Positions 9,730-22,682 of a stretch of 64,000 nucleotides of DNA are shown in pieces. This DNA comes from Rhynochetos jubatus (lineage: Eukaryota > Chordata > Aves > Eurypygiformes > Rhynochetidae), in contig CM050656.1 of the NCBI GenBank assembly GCA_027574665.1, forward strand, positions 2,665,001 to 2,729,000, given 5' to 3'. The notes under the pieces are model-generated. The model had not been told where the DNA came from and made no database searches. It saw only the letters and a program-made list of their open reading frames with translations. The first letter of the stretch is position 1. Each line of letters starts with the position of its first letter. Position numbers and translations under genes: made by a program.

Positions 9730-10882
9730 CTGCAGGAGACAGGGGGAAAAAAACCCCCGAAACCACATAAAACGGCATTTCTCCGTCACTGGTAACACGA
9801 TCGACCGCGCCGCCAGCTGCCGACGGGTGCAAAGCCCCCGCGCGGGACGGGAGAGGTGCTCGGAGATCAACGCGCTCCCCGGGGCCCCGTCTCCTGCGAC
9901 GGACGCGCTGCCACGGCCTCGCTCCGGCTTTATCTGCAGGGGGGCGAAGGATGGACCCCGGCGCTCCCCAGGGCGCTCGGGGTTAGCGTGGGGCGCCAGG
10001 CAAAGCTCCGCGCGGCTCCTGCACGGCTTCTACGGAGACGCAACGTAAGCGGGGGGGGGTGCAGAACAGTAGGGTGGTAACGAGGAGCCTCTCATCTATA
10101 AAGCCGGGGGGAGTCAACGGAGGTATCCTCAGGCAAGGGGCCGTTCCGGGAGCGGGGTCCTGCCTCGCGGGGTCCCGCCCCTGGCCCCGTCACCTGAGGA
10201 TGAGCACTGCTGCTCTGTAAATGGGGATGTCCGTCCTGCCGGCCTTCGAAAGCGGCTGGGCAGCGACTCCAGCAGCCCGGCAAAACCCGAGCAGGCGGTA
10301 TTACCGGCGTAGCCATTAGCCCATCCCTGCCAGCTGGAAACAACGCTGGTTACGTTCAAGGAACCCAGTTCCTGCTGCCTTTTTTATTTTCCATGATGTC
10401 CCTACACCTTCCTCGCGGATGCAGCATTCAGCCAGCCAAAGGAAGGAACAAAAAAATAAATCACACAATACGCATGCCAACGCGGCGCACACCTGCCCGC
10501 CGGTTCACACATCCGATCCGCGCTTCCCGTCCGGCTTCGCTTCTCCCGCGAGTCCCTAAAACGCGCGGGAGGGCGTCCCTGAAACACGACCTGAGGGCGC
10601 TGCCGGCAAGCGGCCGCGAGAATCGGATCTATTCGGATTGCCGGGCTGAAACGTAGATGTGACGGTGGGAGACGGGGCAAACGCAAACCGTGGGCACGCT
10701 CACACCCCCTGTGGTCTGACCGCCCTGCAGCTGGAAAGGGGGAAAACCAAGAACGGCAGGGGGGCGGAAGAAGGATGCGCTCTCACCTTTATTCTTTCTA
10801 TTGAGGCTTCTATCCTTAACTGCTGGACGGTCCTTCGCGCCTGAGCTATGTTGTTGGTCGTGCTTGCCGTCTTGCCAGACAT
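9604..10882 (-). CDS. GNG12: GNG12, G-protein gamma-12 subunit (2 coding exons)
   Basis: Coding exons 10787-10882 and 9604-9729 join in frame to 73 residues. They begin MSGKTAST and continue [30 protein letters not shown] and [12 protein letters not shown]. They end [12 protein letters not shown], matching human GNG12 except for one extra Thr near the N terminus and a few conservative changes. The protein pairs with G-beta through a helical coiled coil. The CaaX box ends in Leu, so geranylgeranylation and plasma-membrane anchoring are expected. The intron is 1057 bp with GT-AG ends. A CAG acceptor at 10904-10906 shows that the ATG exon begins with 21 bases of 5' UTR, so at least one upstream non-coding exon exists. 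Confidence 0.96.
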
Positions 10883-10903
10883 TTTCAGCGAAGCGGCGTA
10901 GTT
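10787..10903 (-). CDS. GNG12: GNG12 first coding exon (ATG at 10882)
   Basis: Acceptor CCCAACAG|AACTAC, 21 untranslated bases, ATG at 10880-10882, then 32 residues ending IERIK and donor AAG|GTGAGA. Coding part 10787-10882. Confidence 0.94.
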
Positions 10904-13867
10904 CTGTTGGGAAAGACAGCGGGTTATTTTGCCAGAAGGTGACACGGCACGTCGAACTCCTTTTACTCGCAGAGGCGACCGCGACACGCTGCAGAAAGCG
11001 CTTTTCTTTTATTCTTAATATTCTTATTTTGCATCACGGGAGCGATCAGCTGAGAAGCAGCTCTGCAACCAAGGCACCCTCCAGGAAGAGTGCATCGAGC
11101 TCTTGCGCCTACTGCGGCTTCACTCCTTCCCTCGTTAATAGGTGACGGGTCTATCGACCCAGGCGGTGGCGGGAGGGAGCAGAGCTGCTTCCCGAAGGCT
11201 GGGGGTGAGGATGACCCTCCCGCTCCCTCCCACAGACACAGGGGGTCTGGTGACCGGTTACTGCCCCTTTGCTGAGCCCGCCGCAGCGAGGAGGATGGGC
11301 AGAGCCTGCGCTCCAGCCCAGCAGCAGCTTTAGGACACGTCAGAGGGAAAGGGAAAGAAGAAGGCAAAGTCCAGAGGCGCACTCCCGGCTGCTGTCTGCT
11401 GCCGTGTGGCCATGTGTGGGGGACTGGAAAAAAACGAGCGGCTCCGGGACTTTTCCTCTCTGGGTTAACAGTGCAAAAGCATCAATCCCAACGCATTCCA
11501 ATGGTGTCCAGCGAGAAGGGAGGATGCTCCTCACCAGTCTCAACTGGCCGGTCTGGCACCCATCCCAGCACGGCTTTTGCAGCTTGACCCCTGCGTTTGC
11601 AGCTACCCACGGGATGCCCACGAGTGACAAGAGCAGCACACACCGATGGCTTGCAGAGGAGCCCAGCCCACGCCTGGATGCCACACGCTTCCCTGGGAGA
11701 CAGACCAAGGAAGACAACATGCTCCCAACCCCAGCAAAGAGCAAACCAGGGCCGTAGGTGTGTGACCGCAGCCAGACCAAGACGACAGCCACCGGCCAGC
11801 TCTGCCTCAAGCCCAGGTCCGAGGGGACTTGCAGCACCAGTAACAATCACGGGGGGGTTCGCTGGTGCTGGCACTGCTGTCCTTAAGCAGCTTTACCGCT
11901 GGAGCTCCAGCTTTACCGCAGCAGACCCAGCCGAGGTTCCTTCACGTGGTAAAGTCAGCGCTCCACTGGCAATGACACTGCTCTGGATTTGGAGCTCTTA
12001 ACCTCACGGTGGTCCCAGAAAGCTGTACATGACTCCTACAGCATGCTCAAGCTCCTCCGGGATTATCGGACCACCACGGGCTCTCCCTTCGCCTGTGCCA
12101 CACTGAAGGCCACGCTGCCCCGTCTCCCTGCTGCGAACCCCCGGCATCCCCGTCCCGTCCGTTTCCCATCCCCTGCGGCTACACCAACCACTGCTGCTGG
12201 AACAGAGCTACCCCTGCACAGAGCAGGGAAGGGCTGAGGACCGAGCGGCATCGCGTTCAGAACAACATCCTTACGGGTATCGCAGCAGCAAAGAGCTTAT
12301 TGCTAAGTTATTCAGGTACCCGGGAGTTCAAGAGCAGCTGGTTTAGGACAGTCCTGCCCTCTGACCGTCCTCTCCGTGCCAATCCTTGCACGCAACCCCT
12401 GGCAGGACCCTGCACAAACCCTGCCGTTTGCTTTCCGCAGATCCACGCGGTGCTGTGCTTGAATCATTTATTGCATTGCAGGGACTCGAGTCCAGCGGTG
12501 CTACGTGACCTTTCCAAGCGCTCGCATCCAGCGTTTCCTCGTGGGCTTCATGTTTCTGACGCCTCGGCCTGGGTAGCAGTGCTGTTTTTCCAGGCAGCGC
12601 CCGTGCCTGCCCAGCTAGCTGGGAGCAGCGTTGTTCTGCGCCGAGTCCCTGTTTCAGCACACGCCGTCCCTTCTAGGCTGCTCAGCAAGGCCCCTATTTT
12701 CAACAGTTTCCTCTGCAGAGACCAGCCCTGGGTTTGAAGTTCACCTCGGGTGCGTGTCAGGCCAACACAGCCCTCGCCGTGGCAGACGTGGGGGACACAC
12801 AGCCCCAGCTCTCCTCCGGCACCCTCGGCGCTTTCGGTCAGGAGCGACCCGCTGACCGCAGCCCCCAGGACGCTCAGCTCCCTCCGCAGCCCCGCGATCT
12901 GCCGGCGAGATGCACCGCAACCAGTATTTCGTGCTTCGCGGCCCCCGGCTGGCTTCTGCGGCGCACAAACCCCGGCAGTGAATCCCAAACAAGGCGACCT
13001 GCGGTCTTCCCCGGCTGCATCCGCGCCGGGAAAGGGGAAGCCCAGCCGGAGCAGGATCAGGCTGCACGTGGCGAGCGGCGGCGTGGAGCAGAGGAATGCC
13101 GGCAGCGCGGGGATGCTGCCCAGCCAAGGGACAGCCGGCAGCAGGACACGGGGAGACCTTCCTCATCCTCCAAGGGGCTTTGGGCAGAGGACTTGCCAAG
13201 CGGCAGGTTCCTGCCCAGGCACAGGGATGTTCGTAACTGCTATTAGGTATCGCTAAACCCTTATTTCCTGAAACCGGTATTAAGGACGGACCCATGAACC
13301 TTCCCGGTCTGCGTGAATCCGAGGGGCCGTGTAACAGCCCCCCGTTTAGCTCACTGGCCTACTTTCCCAGTAACACTTGGCATCCAGGAGACAAGCGTGA
13401 AACCCAGAACTAGTTTAAATGCTGCGTTTGCTCCAGATGACCAATTTCAGGTCACATCACAGGTCTGCTGTAACTTTAGAACCTGTAAAGTGTGCCCAGT
13501 TCAGAGATCGCCCTGCCCTGCAGCAGGCGGGGCACCGGCCGCTTCAGGGACCTGCTGCATCCAAACCCTCCACCTTCCGCTCCCCCAGATGCTCCCACAC
13601 AGGGTTTCTGTAGGCAGCTCCCACGAGTGAGGCTGCAGCAGAGCAGACGCCTGGGACACAGCCCGGGGCAGTCGGGCTGGCAGCAAGGGCTGCCGGCCGG
13701 CTCAGCCCAACCATGCAGGACAGCCTGGAAACCGTAGGTTGCTTCACCTCTGCAATAGCCGGGTCAGTCCCCGGGGCCTCAGTCTGCAGCAGTCATCTGT
13801 GCCCCAGCTCCCCATGAGCCCCTTGTCACCCCAAAATCCCCCCAAAGTTCCTGCTGTGCTCCAGAGA

Positions 13868-14195
13868 GATCACAGAATGGTTTGGGCTGGAAGGGACGGC
13901 ACAGACCACCCAGTGCCACCCCCTGCCATGGGCAGGGACACCCTCCACAGACCAGGTTGCTCCAAGCCTCATCCAGCCTGGCCTTGGACACTCCCAGGGA
14001 TGGGGCAGCCACAGCTTCTCTGGGCAACCTGTCCCAGTGCTCCCCACCCTCTCCGGGAAGAATTTCTCCCTGATGTCCCATCTCAACCTTCCTCTTTCCA
14101 TTTAAACCCGTCACCCCTTGTCCTGTCACTCCCTGCCCTTGCACAAAGTCCCCCCCAGCTTCCTTGTAGCCCCTCAGGCACTGGAAGGCTGCTAC
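13868..14195 (-). mobile_element. CR1 LINE 3'-end fragment
   Basis: Reads on the minus strand. On the plus strand it starts with CACAGAATGGTTTGGGCTGG and continues through CTCATCCAGCCTGGCCTTGG and CTGTCCCAGTGCTCCCCACC to TTCCTTGTAGCCC. It is 5'-truncated, like most CR1 insertions. This diagnostic avian repeat is near-identical to the copies at 15195, 19699, 22415 and 57558. Confidence 0.92.
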
Positions 14196-15194
14196 CGACC
14201 GGGCTGCATGCGATTCCCTGCTTACCACTCATGGAAGGCAATTAATGCAAATTTAAAAGAAAAACCCAACAGGATTTTTCCTCTGGAAAGCACCATTCCT
14301 TGCTCCCTCTTAACCACGGACACGGGCCCTCGCCCTCACTCGGCACCCACCGCCCCACTGCTCCACGAGCAGCACGAAGGAAACGAGCTGGGACTGTCCG
14401 CATGAAAGCAGCCCACCTCCAGCCCCAAATCCCCTCCCAGCTCCCATTTAATCCGCGCACGGCCAGGCAGGAGGTGACGAAGCCAAACCGTGAGTCAGCA
14501 CAGGGCAGCGGCGGCCGCGCGGTGCCAGGAGCACCAGGCGTGAGCGAGCCCACGGCCGCGGGTACGGAGCTTCGGGAGCGGCGTTTGCTCCAGGGAGGTA
14601 CAAAGTCTTTGCGTGCTTTGGCTGCGAGGAGGAGAATCAGAGAAACACCCTCTGCATCAACATCACGACACAACCTCGCAGCTACTAACCCAGACCCGCC
14701 GTCTTACAGCCGAGGTACTGCTCATCGCAGAGCTACCCCGTCCCACTGCAAGCACACAGCGCACGCCTCCCCAATTACTGGTATTTGTAGCACCCCGATA
14801 TTAAAATGCATTTTGACGGCAGAGTGATTCAATCTGCAAATTACTCAAGAGGAGGAGGAATGCTGACTGACACAGCATAAACACATTTGTCTGGGAACAG
14901 TCATAAATCCATCCGTAAAGGTCTAACAGTCAGACGTTTTGCTTTATTGCCGGGAAAGGGCAAGCGACTTGGAGCACGTGTCTCGCTGTAAGTGATGATG
15001 GGAGGTGGACGTCGAATGCATGTCATGTTATTTGTAAAATCCAAAGTGAAAACCCTCTGGAATTCGTGGCAGAGGCTGTCCTGCACTAACCATCCCCGAC
15101 GGATGCCCTGCAGTGCCGTGACTCAGGGAAGAAGGTCTCTGCCAGTGCATGCCAGCAGTGGCCAGCGCAACAAGCCGGGGAGGCTCACGCTGGG

Positions 15195-15524
15195 CAATGT
15201 TGCAGGGGGGCTACAAGAAAGCTGGGGGCGCTTTTTACAAGGGCAGGCAGTGACAGGACAAGGGACAATGGGTTTAAACTCAAAGAGGGGAGATGGAGAT
15301 GGGACATCAGGAAGGAATTCTTCCCGCAGAGGATGGGGGGCACTGGGACAGGTTGCCCAGAGAAGCTGTGGATGCCCCATCCCTGGCAGTGTCCAAGGCC
15401 AGGCTGGATGAGGCTTGGAGCAACCTGGGCTAGTGGAGGGTGTCCCTGCCCGCGGCAGGGGGTGGCACTGGGGGCTCTTTAAAGTCCCTTCCCACCCAAA
15501 CTGCTCTGTGATTCCATGATAGGA
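15195..15524 (+). mobile_element. CR1 LINE 3'-end fragment, plus orientation
   Basis: Same subfamily as the neighbouring copies but in opposite orientation. It begins near GGGGCTACAAGAAAGCTGGG and ends CCCAAACTGCTCTGTGATTC. Together with the copy at 13868 it forms an inverted pair 1 kb apart. Confidence 0.92.
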
Positions 15525-17072
15525 ACACGCTGTGGGCTTCACCACAGACACAGCAGCAGCGTTTTATAAAATCAGGAGACTCACTGAGGAGCGGCCCATG
15601 TTTTAGCTGATGCAAATTGGCAAGGTCAGGACCACATCCAGGGCTTGGTGCCACAGAGCAGGGGCCACGATGGTCATGGGAGAGCCCCCATCTCCCCGGC
15701 ACTGCTGCCCGCAGGGACCCTGACCTCTGCCAGCCGCTCACCGGGGAAAGACCAAACTGGAGCTGCCATGGCTCTCGACAGCAGCACCCAAGGGCTGGGA
15801 TGAGCGTAAGCTCCGCCGGTAAACCTGCCCGTGATTTTGCAATGCTATCACCAGGAGACCTGCATGTCTTGGCACACCGGGACTGCCCGAAGAGCTGCAG
15901 GATATTATCCAACGGATAACGCAAGCAGGCTGCAGTCTACGCACCATGTGCTCGTGTACAACAGCGTTCAGGAGCACAACAGGAATCTTGTTACTAGTCT
16001 TTTGGGGCATTTAACCTGATAATTTGGTGAATTTAAGTACTGCAAAGCTAATTGTTAAGCTAAAGTTCCTAAAAAGGAAGTTTAAAAGGACAGATTTTGC
16101 GGGTTTTGTTCAAGGCTCCTGCCTTTGCTGGCAAGCCGTGAGAAGCGGGCAGGGAACGGCTGCTCTGCTGCCACAGCCCGCTTCCAGCACACAAAACCAG
16201 CGCCCGGCCCCATCCTGCTCAAAGCCATTCATACATTTCAGCCCAAGGTTTAAGACTCCTTCCCACTGAAAGCGGTTGATTGCAACGAGAAACCACCAGA
16301 CCGAGAGCTTTGCTGGACCTGGGTTTCCTTGCTTAACCCCCACGCTCACTTAGGCTGCAGGGTCCGACCAAGTTCAACGTATCAGTGAGGTTTAACTCCT
16401 TTGGAAATGGCCACGGGATCATCCTCGCAGGCCGTGTCCCCCCCCAGCACAGCCCCCGGGGCTGCTCGCTGCTGTAACTCCCACCCTGGCACCCGACGCG
16501 GGGCCGCAGACCGTGCTCCCAGCGCCTCCCACCCCGCAGACAGGCAACGCCACGCACGGATGCCCCAAGCGAGGCTCACCCAAAACATCAGGGACCCGTC
16601 CCGGGGGCTGAGGAGAGGTGCTGAGGCTGGGAGTGCCGTGTCTGGAGGCTGTTCTTGCAATGGGATCGTAATTCCTGTAAGAAGTCCTTCAGCGCCAGCA
16701 GAGGACAACGGCCCCGCTCCTGCCGGAGAGCTGGTCCAGGCACCAAGAGGGAGATGCACCCATACACGGCTGCCGTCCCTGGGGCCGAGGTGGCCAACGG
16801 AGTCATGAGACAGGCACAGGGAACCCAACCGCCTCAGCGCCGTGCGGGTGTTGCCCAGAAGGACCCGCAGAAGATGGTCCTGGCTGCCAAAGCTTCCCCA
16901 CTCCCGACACGGCTCGTGAAAAACGTGGCTTCCAACAAAGAACCTCCAACGCGCTGATGAACGCAGCTGCTGAAGCCGATAGTGAACTCTGCTGCTGCGC
17001 TGAAAACTGACTGCGAGTGCTTTAAAGTAACCATCACTGGAGTTACAGGGATACAAAGGAATCCCGGATCCA

Positions 17073-17200
17073 TAGAATCACAGAACGGTTTGGGTTGGAA
17101 GGGACCTTAAAGCCCATATAGTTCCAATCCCCCTGCCATGGGCAGGGACACCCTCCACTAGACCAGGTTGCTCAGAGCCTCATCCAGCCTGGATGCTGGT
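17073..17200 (-). mobile_element. Short CR1 LINE 3'-end fragment
   Basis: Only the last 130 bp or so remain, from ATAGAATCACAGAACGG to GCCTCATCCAGCCTGG. The truncation point lies inside the segment that is complete in the other copies. Confidence 0.88.
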
Positions 17201-17685
17201 TGCTGCGCACCCTCCTCGCCTCCATAAGGATCTCAAAGGATCTCCGCAAGGATCCACTACAAACCGAGCCCAAACTCCCATTCCAAACCCTGCAGTTTTC
17301 ACTTACCGTTTCAAAAAACAGTGAAGTGAAAGAAAAACTAACCCAAAGCAATTTATTTTTATGAAGTAATGCATGCATCTCCGAGAAATAAGTCAGTTCA
17401 ACATCTGCTGATCCTTCTCATTTTAGCAATTATTTTTTTTTTTTAAAGCTATAAAGTTAAAAAGCAGTTACTGCAAAATTAAGATAAACTGTTTTCCTCT
17501 TATTTCACTGGGGCAAGCCCAGGCTGACTTTCTCAGCCTGCCCTTCCCACCCCCAAAACCCCTTTAACCACTGGAAAGGTTCAAGTTGCTGCGGGGTCCC
17601 TTCCCATCCTACACGAACGACCTCATTAGCAGAGTTTCAGTGCTTATTTTCCCAGCTGGTTAGCTTTGTTAATAAATTAGATGGT

Positions 17686-17737
17686 TAAAAAAAAAAAAAA
17701 ACCAAAACAAAAACCCAAAAACCCAAACCCTAAACCA
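17686..17737. repeat. A-rich low-complexity tract
   Basis: A run of about 15 A is followed by AAAACAAAAACCC-type sequence. No retrocopy body is recognised upstream. Confidence 0.75.
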
Positions 17738-19698
17738 TAACATTTGAAAATTAAATTGCTGTGTTTCCTCATCTTCAAACAAACATAAGCAGCATTACTT
17801 TAATAGTCCTAAGATTGCTAAATCTCTTCTACGGAGAGATTTACAAACAACTAGGTCATCACCCAATAATACTGTTTTCCCTCCGAGTTCCTGGCAACGT
17901 ACCCTACGAACGAAGCTGCTGCAGCCACCTCGAGCCGCAGGGATTCTCGGAGGCTACACTTGATTTCAGACAACAGCAACAAACTGCATAAACCTCCCCA
18001 GATTTACATCGGCGGCGTCCACAGTTCTGCAGAACTTGGGGTTTTGTGCCCTTGGAACCCCGGGGCAGGGTTTTCTGGGATGTGTCCAGGGCTGCCTCCC
18101 AGAGGAATTAAGTCACTCTCTAAAGAAAAGACCCCTCGGTGAGGGAGGGCACTGCTCCGGTTTCTGGGAAACAAGCCTTCGCGCTCAACGGGCAGCCCTC
18201 GGCCGAAAGCAAAGACACCCCGAGAGCCAAGCTTGCCCCATCCCTTTTCTCAGTGGGATCTCTTGTAGCACTCGGTGTCACAACTACCGTCTATTACAGG
18301 CACCAAACCCAAAGTTCCAGGAGGTTTTCAGTTCAGCACCCAAGGCAAAACGTGGCTGGTGTGACCTCCCCAAGGCCAAGCCTTTCTGCAGAGCCTGCTC
18401 TGAAAACACCAGCAGCCACGTCTGAAAACAGACGGGGTACGGCTTTTTCTGGCTGTGCTAATACACCCACCCAGGTTTTGTGCCCGTGCTTCACCGGTTA
18501 GCGAGGGGCTCGCAGGTTTGCCTGCCTTCCCCAGCCATGCCACCGCGCAACCCTGCCCGCAGGCTGCTCCCCCCGCTCTGCGCTGCTTGTGTCAGCTGGG
18601 ACGATCTTTATTGCCAGTCCAAGCACATCGCGTGGCTTTGACTTTCCCTTTCTAAATACGAGGGGGCTGCAGGAGCAGAAAGGTGTGGCGAGAGACACAA
18701 CTGGGAGAACCGCTTCCATCGCAGCAGCCAGTCATCCCACTGGGATCCCTCGCCTTCCCGCAGCGAGGACCGACGTCCAGTCCACAAAACACCCCGGCAC
18801 ACACTACCACGTGCTCGTGGTCCCCTTCTGCCCTTTTTCACTCTTCACCCTACCCCTGCTCTGTTTGGAAGTTGTCAGAAGCGAAAAGAAGGTCCTGATA
18901 ACGCGGGGCGGGAGCAGAGCTGCTGGCCGTCCCCGGGTGCCGCAGGCTGGCAGAGGCACACACTGGGCGAGGGCTCTAATTAGCAGCAGAGTCAACAAAC
19001 GAATGGAGCAAATACGCCAGTGGGAAGGCTGAGCTCATCCATCAGGAAAAATACCTTTTTCCATTGAAAACTGAGGCCTTCGGTTTGCTTGAAAGAGGAG
19101 GATGCTCACCAGCCAGGGAAAACCAGATAAACTTCCAGCGGCACTTCACACAGGCCATACACCTGCAATTTTTTCTTTCTCATAACAACAGAAACGCCTG
19201 CAAACAGGCAGAGCTGCCCCTCTTCCCCAGAAAAACCCTGTTTTCCAAGGCCGTGCCCTATTTCTTTCCTCAGGCTTTGGTAACGTGGTTACGGTGCAGC
19301 AGGCGCTCAGAGCAGCAGCCTCAGCAGGTACGTGCCGGACACTGAGCTGCAGCGCCGGCCGGGATAATTAAACAGCGAGCTATCTTTTTTACTCTTTTTA
19401 GATCCAGGATTTATGAACCACCTGCCGAGTGCAGGGTAATTAACTACCAGGGCTGAAGTGCACCCGGGAATCGCCCAGCAGCTCTGCGGTGCAGCCAGTC
19501 CCCTGCGCGCTCCAGTTACGTAAAGGCAGCGAACACTGCAGCTCCCAACCCCAGCTCCCAGCGGAAGGAAGGTCCAAAAGGGCATCTCATTACTTCTTTT
19601 GAAGTAAAACAGCTTCTAAGTTGAATAACTCAAAACTGTAGATTGACTGAGAAGGTTGAACAAAACACAAAATGACAACAGCAACAACTATGGCACCG

Positions 19699-20080
19699 AA
19701 AACCATAGAACTACAGGATGGTTTGGGTGGGAAGGGACCTTAAAGCCCACCCAGTCCCACCCCCTGCCACAGGCAGGGACACCCTCCACTAGCCCAGGTT
19801 GCTCCAAGCCTCATCCAGCCTGGCCTTGGACACTGCCAGGGATGGGGCACCCACAGCTTCTCTGGGCAACCTGTCCCAGTGCTCCCCACCCTCTGCAGGA
19901 AGAATTCCTTCCTGATGTCCCATCTCAATCTCCCTGCTTTCAGTTTAAACCTGTTACCCCTTGTCCTGTCACTACAGGCCCTTGGAAAAAGTCCCCCCCA
20001 GCTTCCTTGTAGCCCCCCCAGGCACTGGATGGTGCTATAAGTTCTCCCTGGAGCCTTCTCTTCCCCAGGCTGAAAAAAAG
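19699..20080 (-). mobile_element. CR1 LINE 3'-end fragment (longest of this subfamily here)
   Basis: Starts ATAGAACTACAGGATGG and extends past the usual block into GTTCTCCCTGGAGCCTTCTC and CCAGGCTGAA, which are standard CR1 positions. It is therefore less truncated than its neighbours. Confidence 0.92.
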
Positions 20081-22414
20081 CCTACAAAACCATCTTGCAG
20101 TGTCCTTACCCACATGGACCCCCCGGCCCCCTTTCACCCCCACTGCCTCCAGCTGGGACTCTAACAATTCAGTAGTAACACAGCAACAAACCCCAAATCC
20201 AGCCGTTTCCTCTTCCCTACTTACACCCTCCAGAGCTAGCAGGAATAAAAAGCCAGGAGCTTCCTCCTATCCCTGAAATCAGGCATTTTGCTCCTGAAAA
20301 TACAGAGAATAGATTTGTTGGGCAGGAAAGGGGCATTTTTGTTGTTGCTTTTCCGTGCTTACGTTTTGGTTTTGCACTATCAAGCTCCCCACAATGCTGA
20401 GCGGTGCCACTGCCAGGATGCAGCTGGGACAACACAGCAAGCTGCCACCCGGGGCTCACTGCCATCATGGCAGGGGTGCTCCTTCCTGGCTGGGGTGACC
20501 CCCTGACCAGGCAGCGCTTTGCCCCCGTGCAAAGACCCCGTTCCCACTCCCCAAGGTGATCAGCACCTCCTCCCCCGCCTCGGCACTTCTCCAGTGCAAC
20601 CGCAGCGGAGCAGAGCCGCCTGCCCTGCGCCCTGCAGCGGTCTGCTGCCGGGGGAACAGGCGCTGCAGGAGGCAAGCCCCCCCTTCGCCCCCAGTCTGAG
20701 TAAGCAGGACACTGTGCACTGGCTGGGGAGGCTGGAAGGAGCAAGATGGAAGAGCTGCAATGGTCCCTGGAGGGGGTATTTTAGGAGGAGGGGACGTCAG
20801 AGCCCCTCTCTGGCACCCAGGATGCCTGCGGGCTGCCTCTTACCGGGTGCAGCAGGGGCAGGGTGGGGGGTGTTTCCACGGGTTGTCCGGGTGCTGCGAG
20901 TGCCTCTGCAGGTGCCACTTTCCCAGGCGCTTGCGTGGGAGCGTGGAGGCTGGCGGCTGGTTGGGACTTGACTGCTGGTGGTTGGTTTTCCTACGGGGCA
21001 GACACGGCTGCTCGGGAGCAGGTTTGTTACAACCTGCAAGACCTAAAAGCTCTCAGAGTCCAAGGCAAGAGGCCTGGCACTGGCGTTAGAGGCCAAAGCT
21101 GGGCGCAGAAATAACTCTGTTCCAAGGGCGCATCGTAGCCAAAGCAGGTACGTCAGCGTACGGAAACGCGGCTGCACGCAAGCGTCAGAAAGTCTCCGTC
21201 GTTGTGATATTTCATGGCCTCGATTTTCTAACGCGTAGGTGCCCGAGGGAAGCATCTGCTGGAGGAATCTCAAAGCGCCTGGCACTACCTTCAGCCAAAC
21301 CGTCCGCCTCTCTGTGCTGGAGCAGCCTGGTGCGCAGCGGCGTTTGCCGCGGAGCTTTGGGAGCCCAGCGAGCGCTGACGCCTGCCCCCCCAAATCCCGC
21401 ACGCCCTGGCATGCAGCAGCACCTTTCCAAACCACCCGGCGAAGGGGATGCCAGCTCCCACAGCCGGCTGGGAGACCCAGGCCGAGCACCCCAGTGTGGA
21501 GCTCCGGCTGTCTGGTCCCACAGAAAGGGTGGGAGAGGCACAGGGTCCCCGCTGAGAGCAGCCAATGGGAGAAAGGTGCATCAAGAGGATGTCTCTGCCC
21601 ACCCAAACCTCAAATTGCTGCTTCTCACCCAGCATTGCCCACAGAGAGCTGAGGGGCCTGAAGGAGGTGCCTCGGGTTGGCAGGACAGGCAGCCCGCCCA
21701 AGGATTTTAGAAAGGATTTGGGAAGCCAGCACGTGCATCCAGTGTGGAAAAGGGTCGGTGTGTGGGAAGCGCACGGTGAGCAGCCCCGACCTGTCACACC
21801 CGCCACACACAGCCCGGCCCACACCGACTCCTGCGTGTACATCGCCGCAGCACCTCTCCAGGAACGCTCGTTATCACCTCCACACCTTCCCAGTAAATAC
21901 TGCAAGTTATCCACGCTGATCTTCCAGAAACGGGGACCCAGCGCCCCAGACAGAACCCTAATTAGAGAGCGCTGGAACAAGGAGGGTATGTTTGACGCTC
22001 CTGCTCCGACCGGTTGCTCTGCTCAGAGGAGGACACAGTGCTTCCAGCAAAACAGCCCCTTCCCAGCTCACCCATCCCTCGCGCCCGCGCAGGGCGATCC
22101 CATCATCGCAAAGCTGCCCCTCGGCCAGCACCCTGCCCTGCTTAGACAGCTGACCTAGTTTTTCCAGCGGTGGGTGCAGCCAAAGGCAAAGCCCCAAGGG
22201 CTCCCACCGCCCGGTCCCAGCGCGGGGCTGTGCTGACACCCAGTGGAAACCACAGCGAGAGGCCCAGCACCGAGAAACGGCGGCTGGAACCGGCTCCTTC
22301 TCTGTGCTACTGACTGGAACGGACAATGAAACCTGGTTAGCGGGAAAACATCGGAGCCCTGCCCGCAGCAAGAAAACAGAATTGGGTAGCAAAATGAAAC
22401 AAGGATTAGAGATC

Positions 22415-22682
22415 AGAGAATCACAGAGCAGTTTGGGTCAGAAGGGACCTTAAAGCCCCTCCAGTGCCACCCCCTGCCATGGGCAGGGACACCCGCCACT
22501 AGCCCAGGTTGCTCCAAGCCTCATCCAGCCTGGCCTTGGACACTGCCAGGGATGGGGCATCCACAGCTTCTCTGGGCAACCTGTCCCAGTGCTCCCCACC
22601 CTCTGCAGGAAGAATTCCTTCCTGATGTCCCATCTCAATCTCCCTCTTGCAGTTTAAACCTGTCACCCCTTGTCCTACTGAC
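22415..22682 (-). mobile_element. CR1 LINE 3'-end fragment
   Basis: Starts GAATCACAGAGCAGTTTGGG and breaks off after ACCCCTTGTCCTACT. Very close to the 19699 copy over the shared part. Confidence 0.92.

Noticed and set aside
16382-17056. 224-codon minus-strand open frame in the GNG12 intron
   Set aside because: Single open frame with no homologue I recognise, no repeat or promoter support, and opposing open frames of similar quality.
17696-17737. Telomere-like AAACCCTAAACC stretch
   Set aside because: Only one degenerate CCCTAA unit in an A-rich low-complexity tract; not an interstitial telomere array.
19656-20012. Open frames of about 60-120 codons repeated at several places (sharing [17 protein letters not shown])
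   Set aside because: They are translations of CR1 3' ends in the non-coding part of the element, not a protein family.
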